In this document: one piece after another, positions 44,366 to 54,215 of the stretch
How the letters are laid out: each line of letters starts with the position of its first letter
Position numbering within the stretch: the first letter of the stretch is position 1
Source: Wenyingzhuangia fucanilytica
Lineage (GTDB): Bacteria > Bacteroidota > Bacteroidia > Flavobacteriales > Flavobacteriaceae
Assembly: GCF_001697185.1 (NCBI RefSeq)
Contig: NZ_CP014224.1
Span: 3,084,501-3,148,500, forward strand
Length of the DNA: 64,000 bases
Direction of reading: 5' to 3'
Notes under the pieces: generated by a model
Told to the model about the DNA's origin: nothing
What the model saw: only the letters and a program-made list of their open reading frames with translations
The model's database searches: none
Made by a program: the position numbers and the translations under genes

Positions 44366-46783
44366 ATGAAAAAAATAAAATCAATAATAGCGTTGTGTTT
44401 AATGCTATTGTCTGTGAGCTTAATGGCTCAGAAATCATCTGTAAACATCTCTGGAAGTATAAAAAATAAAGTTTCAGGAGAAACACTCCCTTTTGTAAGC
44501 GTTTCTTTAAAAACGCCTCTGCAAGAAAAACTTATAAACGGAACTATTTCTGACGAGAATGGTTTATTTGTTCTTAAAAATATAAAACCTGGAGACTATA
44601 TTTTAGAAGTAAGTTATGTAGGATATCAAAAATATTCATCACCGTTATTTATTGGTTCAAAATCTGAGTTTATCAATATTGGTGTTGTCAATATCAAAGA
44701 AAACATAGAGCAATTAAATCAAGTTGAGTTAACCACAAGACGAAATGCCGTTAATAGTGCTATGGATAAAAAAACATATGCTTTAGACAACAATGTAAGT
44801 CAAAGCGGAGGAAGCGTATTACAATCTATGAGTAATTTACCTGGAATTACTACACAAGATGGTCAAGTTCAGTTAAGAGGTAACCCAAAAGTAATGGTGT
44901 TGATTGATGGAAAACAAACAGCTATTACAGGCTTTGGAAATCAAAATGGATTAGACAACATTCCTGCTTCTGCTGTTGATAAAATTGAAATTATCAACAA
45001 TCCATCAGCCAAATACGATGCAAATGGAAATGCAGGAATCATTAACATTAAACTTAAAAAAGAAGACAAAACAGGGTTTAACGGAAAGGTTGGTTTGTCT
45101 ACTGGATTGGGAGCTTTATGGGTGCGTAAAGAAAATTTACCCGGAATTAGACCACAATACCAAGCAACACCTAAAATAAATCCATCGGTATTATTAAACT
45201 ACAGAAAAGAAAAAGTTAATTTCTTTTTACAAGCAGACAATCTTTATACAGAAACACTAAACAAAAATGAATTTGTTACCAGAACTTATACTGATGGTAG
45301 TATTATAAATCAACAAACAAAAAGAAACAGAAACACTAATTTTTTCAATTCTAAATTTGGAGTAGATTGGTTTATGGATGATTTTAATACGCTAACCATA
45401 TCGGGGCTTTATAGTCAAGAAGCTATTAAAGATTATGGAGATCAACCTTTTTTTGATGGTAATACAAATCAAAGCACAAGACTTTGGCAATTTTTAGAAG
45501 ATGAAGTATTAACCGCTGCAATGGCTTCTGTTGTCTATGAGCATAAATATCAACAACCAGGTCACAAATTAAATGTTGGGGTTAATTATACGTTTGACAG
45601 AGAAGATGAAAAATACTTTTTTGACAATACAGTTCCAGGAAATTATCAAGAAAAAGAGTCCTTCTTTTTAATTGCTGATCAAAAAGTATTAGATGTAAAT
45701 ATTGATTATACAAAACCTTTAAAACATGGTCTTTTAGAAACTGGAATTAAATTTAGACGTAGAGAAATCCCTACCAATATGCAATTCAACCCATCGGCAA
45801 ACAATTCTGTATTAGATACTGGAGCAGATGGAAAAGCAACCTATAAAGAAATTATTCCTGCAGTTTACGGAAACTTACTTTATGAGGTAAAAAAGTTTGA
45901 AGCAGAAGTTGGATTAAGAATAGAATATATGGATTTAAACTATGATGTAGACCCAAATCATAACACTTATAAAAGTGATGGATATCATTATTTTCAACCA
46001 TTTCCAAACGCTCGAATTTCTTATAAAATGGACAATCGTAGTAAAATATCTGCTTTTTACAACAGAAGAGTTGATAGACCTGACGAGGGAGATATTAGAA
46101 TTTTTCCAAAATACGATGATGCAGAAATTATCAAAGTTGGGAATCCTGCTTTAAATCCACAGTTTACTAATAGTTTTGAATTGGGATATAAAAACAATTG
46201 GAACAGAGGATATTTTTATGGAGCTACCTATCATAAAATTTCGGAAGGAACTATTTCAAGAGTAGCCACTACTATTAACAATGGAACGCTTATTTATAAC
46301 ACTTCACAAAACATAGGAAAAAGCTACAACACAGGTATTGAAGTTGTGATTAGCCAAGAGTTTAGCAATAAAATAAATATGAATTTAAACTTAAACGGTT
46401 ATTATAATAAAATAGATGCTTTTACTATTTCTAATTTATACCCAAGTCCTCATACCTTTACTTCAGAAGAGCAAGATGTGTATTCTGGAAACATTAAATG
46501 GAATACAAATTATAAGTTCTTAAAAAACACCAATGCACAAATCACCGCTATTTATTTAGCTCCGGACATTATTCCACAAGGAACTATTGATGCTAGATTT
46601 TCTTTAGACTTTGGAGTAAAAACTACCATTCAAAAAGGAAAAGGAGAATTGTTTTTTAACGCTACAGATTTGTTAAACACCATGGTTATCCGTCAAAAAA
46701 TTACAGGAAGCAATTTTAACTACACCAGTGATAATTATTACGAAACACAAGTATTAAGATTAGGATACAGTTATAAATTTTAG
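44366..46783 (+). CDS. TonB-dependent receptor-like outer-membrane protein
   Basis: An 805-residue protein: signal peptide ending SVSLMAQ, a CarboxypepD-regulatory-like domain (about 28-110; SGSIKNKVSGETLPFVSV ... ILEVSYVGYQKY), a plug (about 125-235; SGGSVLQSMSNLPGITTQDG, PASAVDKIEIINNPSAKYDANGNAGIINI) and a beta-barrel of the OMP_b-brl_3 type ending ETQVLRLGYSYKF. It follows a two-component operon in the same direction and has its own copy of the presumed regulator box, so it is the probable target. The ligand is unknown. Confidence 0.88.
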   Translation: MKKIKSIIALCLMLLSVSLMAQKSSVNISGSIKNKVSGETLPFVSVSLKTPLQEKLINGTISDENGLFVLKNIKPGDYILEVSYVGYQKYSSPLFIGSKSEFINIGVVNIKENIEQLNQVELTTRRNAVNSAMDKKTYALDNNVSQSGGSVLQSMSNLPGITTQDGQVQLRGNPKVMVLIDGKQTAITGFGNQNGLDNIPASAVDKIEIINNPSAKYDANGNAGIINIKLKKEDKTGFNGKVGLSTGLGALWVRKENLPGIRPQYQATPKINPSVLLNYRKEKVNFFLQADNLYTETLNKNEFVTRTYTDGSIINQQTKRNRNTNFFNSKFGVDWFMDDFNTLTISGLYSQEAIKDYGDQPFFDGNTNQSTRLWQFLEDEVLTAAMASVVYEHKYQQPGHKLNVGVNYTFDREDEKYFFDNTVPGNYQEKESFFLIADQKVLDVNIDYTKPLKHGLLETGIKFRRREIPTNMQFNPSANNSVLDTGADGKATYKEIIPAVYGNLLYEVKKFEAEVGLRIEYMDLNYDVDPNHNTYKSDGYHYFQPFPNARISYKMDNRSKISAFYNRRVDRPDEGDIRIFPKYDDAEIIKVGNPALNPQFTNSFELGYKNNWNRGYFYGATYHKISEGTISRVATTINNGTLIYNTSQNIGKSYNTGIEVVISQEFSNKINMNLNLNGYYNKIDAFTISNLYPSPHTFTSEEQDVYSGNIKWNTNYKFLKNTNAQITAIYLAPDIIPQGTIDARFSLDFGVKTTIQKGKGELFFNATDLLNTMVIRQKITGSNFNYTSDNYYETQVLRLGYSYKF

Positions 46784-46803
46784 ATTTACTATTTATTTTA
46801 TTA

Positions 46804-46839
46804 AAAAAGCTCAAGATTCAATTGAACCTTGAGCTTTTT
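46804..46839. terminator. bidirectional terminator
   Basis: AAAAAGCTCAAG ... CTTGAGCTTTTT with a 12-nt loop, between converging genes. Confidence 0.87.
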
Positions 46840-46863
46840 ATTTAATTTTTTGTGTGTGATATC

Positions 46864-47415
46864 TTATAAATTAATCCCTACAAAAACCTGGTATAAAGTA
46901 TTAAATTCATCAGCATCTTTATAAGCACTACTTAATCCATGGTAATATCTTACACCTAAAGTAATTCCTGGATTAATGGCAAATCCAATACCTCCGTTTA
47001 TCCCCCAATCAAAAGTATTAGGTTCGGTAGTTTTTGTTGAAGTACCAAATACAAAATCTGTTTCTTCTTTTTTATTGATATTTACTCCTATTTGAGGTCC
47101 TAACTCAACATACAAAGGTTTAAAAATATAACCTTTAAACATTAAAGGTATTTGGATATAATCCATTTTTACAGTTTTTGATGCACTGTCTTTAAACCCT
47201 AACTGAGAATAAACCAACTCTGGCTGAAAAGAAACATTCTCACTTATTTCATGTTCTCCATAAATACCTATATGGAATCCATTTCTATTGTCTGCATCTC
47301 CATTTCTTAACGAAGAAAGGTTATAACCTGCCTTAATACCAAAATAAGATTCTTTTTCTTGAGAAAAAGCAATCACCGAAAACAGCATTGCTATTACTAA
47401 AAATTTAAATTTCAT
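46864..47415 (-). CDS. PorT-like outer-membrane beta-barrel protein
   Basis: A 183-residue exported protein. Signal peptide MKFKFLVIAMLFSVIAFSQ; then ESYFGIKAGYNLSSLRNGDADNRNGFHIGIYGE, the pattern of the PorT-family eight-stranded barrel domain common in Bacteroidota, and an ending TLYQVFVGINL. It matches general outer-membrane beta-barrel (OMP_b-brl_2) proteins rather than the true T9SS PorT. Function unknown. It is convergent with the TonB gene. Confidence 0.78.
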   Translation of the reverse strand: MKFKFLVIAMLFSVIAFSQEKESYFGIKAGYNLSSLRNGDADNRNGFHIGIYGEHEISENVSFQPELVYSQLGFKDSASKTVKMDYIQIPLMFKGYIFKPLYVELGPQIGVNINKKEETDFVFGTSTKTTEPNTFDWGINGGIGFAINPGITLGVRYYHGLSSAYKDADEFNTLYQVFVGINL

Positions 47416-47476
47416 AATTTTCGTTTTTTTATGTTATTACATATGATAATATACAAAAAACGCTCCAAAGTGTAAT

Positions 47477-48886
47477 TTATTTTTCTATCGGAACCACAAT
47501 ATGAACTGTTGTCCCTTGATTTAACTCCGAAGAAATCCTTAATTCTCCACCAATATAGTTTACTCTTTCCTTCATAAACCTCAACCCGTTTCCAGTTCCT
47601 TTAAACGTATCTGTTAACTTAGGATTAAAGCCTTTACCATCGTCTTCTACTTTAATTTTCAGGTAAGAATCTGTATGATCTAAAGTGATTAAAATATATT
47701 CCGATTCAGAATATTTTAACGCATTGTTAACTGCTTCTTGAACCACTCTATAAATATTTACCTCTACGTTATTATCTAAACGTTTATCAAACTCAGAAAT
47801 ATTTTCGTACAACACATTGTGGCCTGTAAAATTACCAACCATACTACTCATCTTACGAATGGCCGAAGCCACTCCATGATCTGTTAATTCTGGCGGAGCT
47901 AAACTAAAGGTAACCGCTCTTACATCTTTAATTAACTGCCCAAAAACCTCTTTTACAGAATGTAAACTTTCTTCTGCTTTATCTTTGTTAGAAAAATCAA
48001 TTCCATCAATGCTAAAACGCAAAGCTGTTAACATCTGCCCTATTCCATCGTGGATATCTTTTGCAATACGTTTACGCTCATCTTCTTGAGCTGTCATAAT
48101 TTGTTGTGATAAATCTTTTTGAGATTGTACCTCTGCAACAAACTTGTTTCTATTTACACGCTGCATTTCCATTCCCGCATGTTTACGTTTGGTAATATCG
48201 TGACAAACGATTAATCTACGATGAGAGTTTTTAAGATTATCCATATTAATAATAGACATTTCAATCCAAAAAATTTCACCTTTATGATTGGTTAATCTTA
48301 ATTCTTTATTTACCAATTCTCCTGTAGCTGTGCTTAATATTTTTCTTATTTTATGATGCTGATTATGCTTATAAGTAAGTACTTCTTCAAACTTTCTAAA
48401 AGTTAAATCTTCATTATGCCCTAAATATTCCTCAAACTTTTTACTGATGTAGGCAATTCTATTTTCATCCGTAATGGTGGCATATAAAACTGCATTATTC
48501 ACCGCAAAATTTAACTCCCTAAATCTTAATAAAGTATTTTCTCTTGAAGACAGTGGCCTATCACTAGTGTGAATATTGTTTTTAATTGCCAACAAATCTG
48601 TAATTAAATCTAGATAAGTGATATAAGTTGGTCTAATCAATTTAAATAAAATCCACCCTAAATAGCCTAGAACAAAAACGGATAATAAACCTAAACTAAT
48701 CTTTAAGTCCTTAATATCTTCTTGTGTCATTAGAACAGTATTTTCTTCGGACAGTTGATTTTGAATGATGTAACTCATCACAATCACTATCGTAAAAAGC
48801 AAAAAGAATGCTCCCGATATTTTAGATCTTCTTCTTTGTAAAAGTGACCTTTCTCTGTCTGATAAATACGTATCTAATAACCCCAT
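47477..48886 (-). CDS. NarL-type sensor histidine kinase with PAS domain
   Basis: A 469-residue membrane kinase. Membrane segments at about 23-43 and 65-85; a PAS domain at about 118-230 (LNFAVNNAVLYATITDENRIAYISKKFEEYLG ... GEIFWIEMSIINMDNL); a HisKA_3 domain with the phospho-His in DERKRIAKDIHDGIGQMLTAL (about 275-295); and a HATPase (EAVNNALKYSESEYI; DDGKGF; GTGNGLRFMKERV). HisKA_3 kinases pair with NarL/LuxR regulators, and one such orphan regulator is encoded at 54216-54878. The gene upstream (DUF4202) is one base away, so they are one transcript. Confidence 0.94.
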   Translation of the reverse strand: MGLLDTYLSDRERSLLQRRRSKISGAFFLLFTIVIVMSYIIQNQLSEENTVLMTQEDIKDLKISLGLLSVFVLGYLGWILFKLIRPTYITYLDLITDLLAIKNNIHTSDRPLSSRENTLLRFRELNFAVNNAVLYATITDENRIAYISKKFEEYLGHNEDLTFRKFEEVLTYKHNQHHKIRKILSTATGELVNKELRLTNHKGEIFWIEMSIINMDNLKNSHRRLIVCHDITKRKHAGMEMQRVNRNKFVAEVQSQKDLSQQIMTAQEDERKRIAKDIHDGIGQMLTALRFSIDGIDFSNKDKAEESLHSVKEVFGQLIKDVRAVTFSLAPPELTDHGVASAIRKMSSMVGNFTGHNVLYENISEFDKRLDNNVEVNIYRVVQEAVNNALKYSESEYILITLDHTDSYLKIKVEDDGKGFNPKLTDTFKGTGNGLRFMKERVNYIGGELRISSELNQGTTVHIVVPIEK

Positions 48887-48887
48887 G

Positions 48888-49463
48888 TTATGCTAGTGCT
48901 TTTTGTACTAAAGCCAAACCTGATTCTGAAAAAGGTAATTGCAATGCAGCATCATGTCCTTTTTCAGACATTTTAGCCCATGTTTTTTGTACAATATCTA
49001 TTATTTTTTCCTCACTGTGTTTTTCTGCAAACTCATCAAAATAAAATTCTAAAAACACCAAACAAATTACATCTTCTAAAGCTTGAGTTAGTTCATTTTT
49101 CTTTAATTGTTTTTTTAACAACATAAACTGAACCTCATCAATAACCTCTTGATCGTAACCTACAGACGATAAAATTTCTGAAGCTTTTTGAGCGTGTAAT
49201 TTTTTTAAATCATTTCTCCATGTTAAATACCCAACTCTATCCATAGGATATGTGTCTCTAGGAATTTCCCATCTACAAATATGTTGACATCTTGCTGCTA
49301 ATTTTAAAGACTCTGGAGCATCAGGCATAAAAATGTCCAAACGCTCAGACATACGAACTCCGTAAATGTATTCTTTAGCATAAGTAATTCCTTGATATTC
49401 TTCTTTATTAGGGTCTTGTTTATTGGCTTGATCTATTAAAGAAATGGCTTGATTGAATTTCAT
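48888..49463 (-). CDS. DUF4202 family protein
   Basis: A 191-residue soluble protein with conserved acidic and aromatic blocks: ARCQHICRWEIPRDTYPMDRVGYLTWRNDLKKLHA, then DVICLVFLEFYFDEFAEKHSEEKI. The His and Asp residues in CQHICRWEIPRD and LEFYF suggest an HD-like all-helical fold, but this is not proven. It is assigned to DUF4202 from memory of the pattern. It lies one base upstream of the histidine kinase gene. Function unknown; co-transcription with the kinase suggests a shared pathway. Confidence 0.78.
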   Translation of the reverse strand: MKFNQAISLIDQANKQDPNKEEYQGITYAKEYIYGVRMSERLDIFMPDAPESLKLAARCQHICRWEIPRDTYPMDRVGYLTWRNDLKKLHAQKASEILSSVGYDQEVIDEVQFMLLKKQLKKNELTQALEDVICLVFLEFYFDEFAEKHSEEKIIDIVQKTWAKMSEKGHDAALQLPFSESGLALVQKALA

Positions 49464-49616
49464 TGTTTAATATTTTTATTTTGTAAAGCTAATCATATTG
49501 TTTTTATCCGAACAATATAGTTCTTTACCTAGTTTAATAAGATGCTTTTACACAGTAATTAAATGTCTCTTTAAAGAGAGTTTCTATTATTTACACAAAG
49601 CTAAAGCCTTTTTAAA

Positions 49617-49652
49617 ATTAAAAAAAGCCAAACCTTAACGATTTAGCTTTTA
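49617..49652 (-). terminator. terminator after the polysaccharide cassette
   Basis: Minus-strand RNA GCUAAA ... UUUGGC stem (one U-G pair) flanked by A and T tracts. Confidence 0.6.
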
Positions 49653-49698
49653 ACATATTTCAAAAAACAAATTCTACCCTTAATTATAAAGCTGTTTC

Positions 49699-51759
49699 TT
49701 ACTTTATAACTATTTTTTTTACAGCAGTACCTTGACTACTCTTAAATTTAAGAAAATAAATTCCAGCAGATAAATGTTCTAAAGAAAAAACTTTCTCATT
49801 TTCTATTATCGAAGCTTTAGAAGTCAATAACCCATTAGCATTAAAAACCTCTAACACTGTTTCAAAAGCATTTAAAATTGTTATCTGATTTGTGGCAGGA
49901 TTGGGTGATACTTGAATTTTCCCCAATTCATAATCATCATTAAGACTTAATGTATTTTCAAAACTAAACCAATCTACATTAAACAAATAACCACTTTCTC
50001 CTGTAAACACAAAATATACATCTTGATTTCCGGAAACATTTGTAATATTGGTTTGTGCGATTTCCCAATTTCCCCAACCTCCTGTTCCTGCAACATCTAG
50101 AGAACCTATTAAAGTTCCTGTGGTACTTCCTAGTCTTACCTCAATAGTCCCTCCGTTAGTTTTACTAGAAGCATTAGCCTTTACAACATTTATGTTAGTT
50201 AAATCTATATTGTGATAAGCTACCCAATCTCCATCTTGAATAAAACCAATATTGGCTCCTTCATCTACAATACCATACATATTATCAAAACATTCTGCAT
50301 TCATATCAGCGGCTGTATTTTCACAACCATCTACATCAACTTTAATGTAAGTATATTCACATCCATCCCAACTATTAACGGTATTTCCTGTACCACTATC
50401 CGTAACAACACTACAAGTGGTAGCTTTTGAATTGCTAGCACCTGGCCCAAAATCAATTGCTGCATTACTGTAGTTATAAATTGTAGCTCCTGAAAAAACT
50501 GTATCTAACTGATACATTAAATTGCTTCCTAGTTGATGACGAAAAGATCTATAACTACCCAACTGAATAGCCATATCCGAAGGGATATCTACATCATCCT
50601 CAGCATGTACAGTAAAGGTTCCTCCTGAAGAACTACCTACACTTTTAGAACCATTATAATATCCGTTTTCCGGCTTCATTAGCGTTACACTCCCCTCTAT
50701 ACCTCCTTCGCTATTAAAGGCAGGTCCATAAGCTGCATCTGCATAACAATTAATCACTTCTCCATTACCAATAGCAAAACCATTTTCATTCCCTATAAGT
50801 GTTACATTCTCAACATGCCTATACCCACTTCCTTGAGTAATGGTACATCCTGATCTTGTATTTTTTACGGTTGTATTTAAAACTGTTACATCGTTTGTTC
50901 CTCGTTCGTAAGACACTCCATCGATAGTAGTGGTACCAGCATTGTAGGATCGAATTCCTGCTTCGCATAACGCAATCATAAAACCTGGTGGTAATTTATA
51001 GCCCCAAGTAGTTATAAATCCTTGTTGATCTCCCAAAGTACCTGTACCTTCTTCTGCAAGAATATCATCTGTAGAACGCATTTCTCCCTCAATATAACAA
51101 CCATCAATAGTAGGGTGATTGGCTGCTTGCATAAAAACACAATGACCAAAGGCTCTATGAATCATGGTTGTGTTTTTTAAAGTATTATAATCTCCTCTAA
51201 TTAAAATTCCGCTATGCTTATCTAAAGGAACCAAAGAACCTCCTCCTTTTCCAAAAATATCTCCATAACCATAAGGCAAAGATCCTTTTGCTGTTACATA
51301 AAAACCATCAACAACATTATTTTTACCATCAATAGCAATACTTAAAGCTCCTCTTCTTGGATTGTCATGAACATCTCCAACATCGGTTAAAGTTAAATTT
51401 TTAAGAGTTGTGTTATTCCCTGAAATACGGATTTCATAAACATCTTTATTTCCAAACTCTCTAAAAACTCCCGTTTCTACATTTATAAACACATCTGTAA
51501 AATCGAACACACTATTACTTGCCGTTACAGGAAACAATGTCCAAACAGTACCTGTTCCAATAGTTTCCCATCCTCCATAATTAGAAGCATTACTTGCGGT
51601 AATTGTATATGTTCCTGGAGCCAACTTTACAGTAACATTATCATCATCAATATAATTTGATAAACTTTCTAATGAGTGAACTGTAATTTGAGCTTGTGCA
51701 AAAATTCCAATTAAAAAAAAGCTTAATAAAAATGTTATAGGCAACTTAAAAGTTTTCAT
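49699..51759 (-). CDS. secreted right-handed beta-helix protein with CBM6 and T9SS sorting domain
   Basis: A 686-residue secreted protein. Signal peptide 1-24. Residues about 28-430 repeat short strand-turn units with Asn/Gly-rich turns (NNTTLKNLTLTDVGDVHDNP, DYNTLKNTTMIHRAFGHCV, HVENVTLIGNENGFAIGNGEVINCYA), the look of a parallel beta-helix as in polysaccharide lyases and GH28/GH82-type enzymes. Residues about 470-600 are a CBM6-like carbohydrate-binding module (IGFIQDGDWVAYHNIDL; VYFVFTGESGYLFNVDWFSFE). The end, SPNPATNQITI ... AVKKIVIK, is a type A T9SS sorting domain. No catalytic residues could be fixed, so lyase or hydrolase is open. It follows the GH gene by 11 bp. Confidence 0.78.
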   Translation of the reverse strand: MKTFKLPITFLLSFFLIGIFAQAQITVHSLESLSNYIDDDNVTVKLAPGTYTITASNASNYGGWETIGTGTVWTLFPVTASNSVFDFTDVFINVETGVFREFGNKDVYEIRISGNNTTLKNLTLTDVGDVHDNPRRGALSIAIDGKNNVVDGFYVTAKGSLPYGYGDIFGKGGGSLVPLDKHSGILIRGDYNTLKNTTMIHRAFGHCVFMQAANHPTIDGCYIEGEMRSTDDILAEEGTGTLGDQQGFITTWGYKLPPGFMIALCEAGIRSYNAGTTTIDGVSYERGTNDVTVLNTTVKNTRSGCTITQGSGYRHVENVTLIGNENGFAIGNGEVINCYADAAYGPAFNSEGGIEGSVTLMKPENGYYNGSKSVGSSSGGTFTVHAEDDVDIPSDMAIQLGSYRSFRHQLGSNLMYQLDTVFSGATIYNYSNAAIDFGPGASNSKATTCSVVTDSGTGNTVNSWDGCEYTYIKVDVDGCENTAADMNAECFDNMYGIVDEGANIGFIQDGDWVAYHNIDLTNINVVKANASSKTNGGTIEVRLGSTTGTLIGSLDVAGTGGWGNWEIAQTNITNVSGNQDVYFVFTGESGYLFNVDWFSFENTLSLNDDYELGKIQVSPNPATNQITILNAFETVLEVFNANGLLTSKASIIENEKVFSLEHLSAGIYFLKFKSSQGTAVKKIVIK

Positions 51760-51770
51760 ATTTGGGTTGA

Positions 51771-53813
51771 TTAATTCTTAATTAATTTTGCTACTGATTT
51801 TTTTCCAGATTTATTGATTTCAACAAAGTACAATCCTGATGATAAATCACTAATATCTATTTCAGTATCTCTTTTAATTGACTCTTTTGTAATGAGAAGG
51901 CTCCCGCTGACATCATAAATTTTTATTTCAGAAGTTGATGCCACATCAATTCTAAAAACATCACTAACAGGATTGGGATGTACTAAAAAATTTGGAGAAA
52001 GAACCACAGGTATTTCATCGCTTAAAATAGAAATATTAGCCTCACAATCGTTGTAGTTATAGTTACCATATAACATTTGACTTCTTAGCGTATAAATGGC
52101 TTTAGACACTTTTTTTACAGAAGCTCCTAATTCCTGATACAAATTGTAATCTTTATCATACAAACCTTTGTTAGAACCATCAGTTGGTTTGTCTAAATAT
52201 CTAAACCAGTGAAAACCTACGCTTCCTTTGTTACGTAAAAGTTTCAACATCCAATTCTCAAACCAACTCGCTCTGTCAGACTGTGTAGCAACATCCCAAC
52301 CAGCTCCATCAGCATTTTCCATAGGAGTATCTAATCCTTTTACATAAAACTCAGTAATTAAAAATGGTTTACCAGACTCCTCTAACCACATATCCATATA
52401 TTCCTCTTCGGGCTGAGCGCTACCATAATAATTTACAGAAATAATGTCTATATATTTTCCAGCGGCTTCAAACATTTTAGGCATGTATTTTACTCCTGAA
52501 TGAAAACGTGTTCCTAACAACATATGATTTGGATCTACAGCCTTAAAAGCTTCTGAAACAATTCTAAAATAAGTTTCCCCTACATAGCCCTGATAGTCTA
52601 GTTTATCATCTTCTGTGATGTTTGAGGTAGTATAGTTTACACCATATTTGTCAATCATCCAAGTATTGGCTGCTTGATATTGTGCATTGGATGTTTCTAA
52701 ACTTAGACTTAATGACAATTGATCTTTATGAAATAATAATTCATTATCTAAAAAATACCCTAAAACCCAAGGATCATTTAAATAAGGCTGTAACTCCGTT
52801 TGTGCTAATTGGTTACAAAAACTTTGAAAAGTAGGTTCAAAAACAGGAAGTATATCTAAATTATAAACCTCTTTAATTTCATTTGATGAATTTTTAAAAT
52901 TAGACATCACATTAAACCTAGGAGTATAAGCCACGTTTTTAATACTTTCATCAGACCAAGATCCCATAGTGTTTAAACCTAAACTTTTAAGTTCTTCAGG
53001 TTGTGACAAACCACCATTATCAACCGTATTTAAACCTGCGCTGTAAAAAACATTCCCTGATGGATCAATAATATGCCAAGTATTATCACAATCTTTTTCG
53101 GTTCTAAAAAAACCAGTAGCCTCAAATGTTCCGTTTTCCCAACCTCCATAATTATTTACTTCATCTTCTTGAACATGATTTTTTAAAACATCACCAGTAA
53201 TTTCACCTTTAGACACCATATCTATGGTAACAGTATCATGTACATCAAACAACGGAATTTCATAAGCCTTGTTAGTATAAAACTGCAATTCGGGTCTATT
53301 CTCTGTACTTTCGCTAGAAGCAAATCCCATAGCAGAGTTTATTAAACTATTGGTAAATAATTTAAAGGCGATAACGGAATTATTAGAATTTAACTGATTT
53401 AAAACGTATTCTGTAACATCAATATAATAGGCCTCTCCTCTTTTTACTCCTCCATAAGCAAAAGTAAATTCTTGGGAAGGCAATGAATTTAAAGTAATAT
53501 AATTATCAAACTCTGGGTTGATTCCTACCAAACTTACATTTCCTCTATCTCCCTCTACTTGTACTAATTTTAACAAAACTTGTTGGTAAGTAGTAGGCAC
53601 CTCTGAAAGATTTGAAAACTGTAAAACTGCGAGTCTATCATTATTCCCCGAAACAGAATGCTTTAATTTAATAACGGTTTCCGAAGAATAACTTTGATTA
53701 GGGTTTGAAAAATGTACATAAGAATCTACAGTAGGATGCTGTACTGATTCCTGAGAAAAAGAAAACACAGTCTGTAGAAACATTATAATTATTAAATAGT
53801 TTTTGCTTTTCAT
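51771..53813 (-). CDS. secreted GH50-like (clan GH-A) glycoside hydrolase with T9SS sorting domain
   Basis: A 680-residue secreted protein. Signal peptide 1-21; an N-terminal DNRLRE/CBM-like beta-sandwich at about 27-178; a TIM-barrel hydrolase at about 225-590; a T9SS sorting domain at about 610-680 (HPNPVSDVFRI ... SVAKLIKN). The barrel has DPWVLGYFLDNELL with E358 as likely acid/base and KPFLITEFYVKGLD with E488 as likely nucleophile, and VGFHWFRYLDKP near its end, all reminiscent of GH50 beta-agarases. The exact family is uncertain. Gene order and sorting signals suggest that it attacks a marine polysaccharide with the beta-helix protein. No SusC/SusD pair is nearby. Confidence 0.75.
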   Translation of the reverse strand: MKSKNYLIIIMFLQTVFSFSQESVQHPTVDSYVHFSNPNQSYSSETVIKLKHSVSGNNDRLAVLQFSNLSEVPTTYQQVLLKLVQVEGDRGNVSLVGINPEFDNYITLNSLPSQEFTFAYGGVKRGEAYYIDVTEYVLNQLNSNNSVIAFKLFTNSLINSAMGFASSESTENRPELQFYTNKAYEIPLFDVHDTVTIDMVSKGEITGDVLKNHVQEDEVNNYGGWENGTFEATGFFRTEKDCDNTWHIIDPSGNVFYSAGLNTVDNGGLSQPEELKSLGLNTMGSWSDESIKNVAYTPRFNVMSNFKNSSNEIKEVYNLDILPVFEPTFQSFCNQLAQTELQPYLNDPWVLGYFLDNELLFHKDQLSLSLSLETSNAQYQAANTWMIDKYGVNYTTSNITEDDKLDYQGYVGETYFRIVSEAFKAVDPNHMLLGTRFHSGVKYMPKMFEAAGKYIDIISVNYYGSAQPEEEYMDMWLEESGKPFLITEFYVKGLDTPMENADGAGWDVATQSDRASWFENWMLKLLRNKGSVGFHWFRYLDKPTDGSNKGLYDKDYNLYQELGASVKKVSKAIYTLRSQMLYGNYNYNDCEANISILSDEIPVVLSPNFLVHPNPVSDVFRIDVASTSEIKIYDVSGSLLITKESIKRDTEIDISDLSSGLYFVEINKSGKKSVAKLIKN

Positions 53814-54215
53814 TTTTTTTATTAAATCCTATGGAACAACTCTTTAGCCTTAACGTTTTACCTTTTTTTTAACATCCTAGTAAATAAAATCTAGTTTTAT
53901 TTTTATGAAATTTTATCCATATTCAAATTAAACGACAACAAAAACAATAATCTATTACTTATAATTCAATCAGTATCATTTATCGCTCATAATGAGCTTA
54001 AAACAAATTCAGTATAAATTTATTACGTGTTTATTGAGAATCTTGGAGCAATCCTCGTTGCTTTTGGCTATTTATAAACAAAACCAAATGATATATATCC
54101 GTAATAATACGTATTTTTAAAAATTACGTAGATTTTCTTGTGTAATTACGTATTTTCGTTGTAGTTTTACGTATCATATAATTAAGTATCTGATTTATCA
54201 ACAATTATCACTAAA
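53814..54215. other. 402-bp divergent region with TACGTA cluster
   Basis: The region separates the hydrolase gene from the NarL-type regulator. No open frame of note. Its right half (54098-54173) carries four exact TACGTA hexamers plus one TCCGTA; the left half is featureless AT-rich DNA with no clear -7 element for the hydrolase operon. Confidence 0.6.
54098..54173. promoter_or_regulatory. cluster of TACGTA hexamers upstream of the NarL-type regulator
   Basis: TACGTA at 54108, 54125, 54147 and 54168 and TCCGTA at 54098; steps of 10, 17, 22 and 21 bp. Self-complementary hexamers spaced near one or two helical turns fit binding by a NarL/FixJ-type dimer. The last copy ends 42 nt before the regulator ATG. 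Confidence 0.55.
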
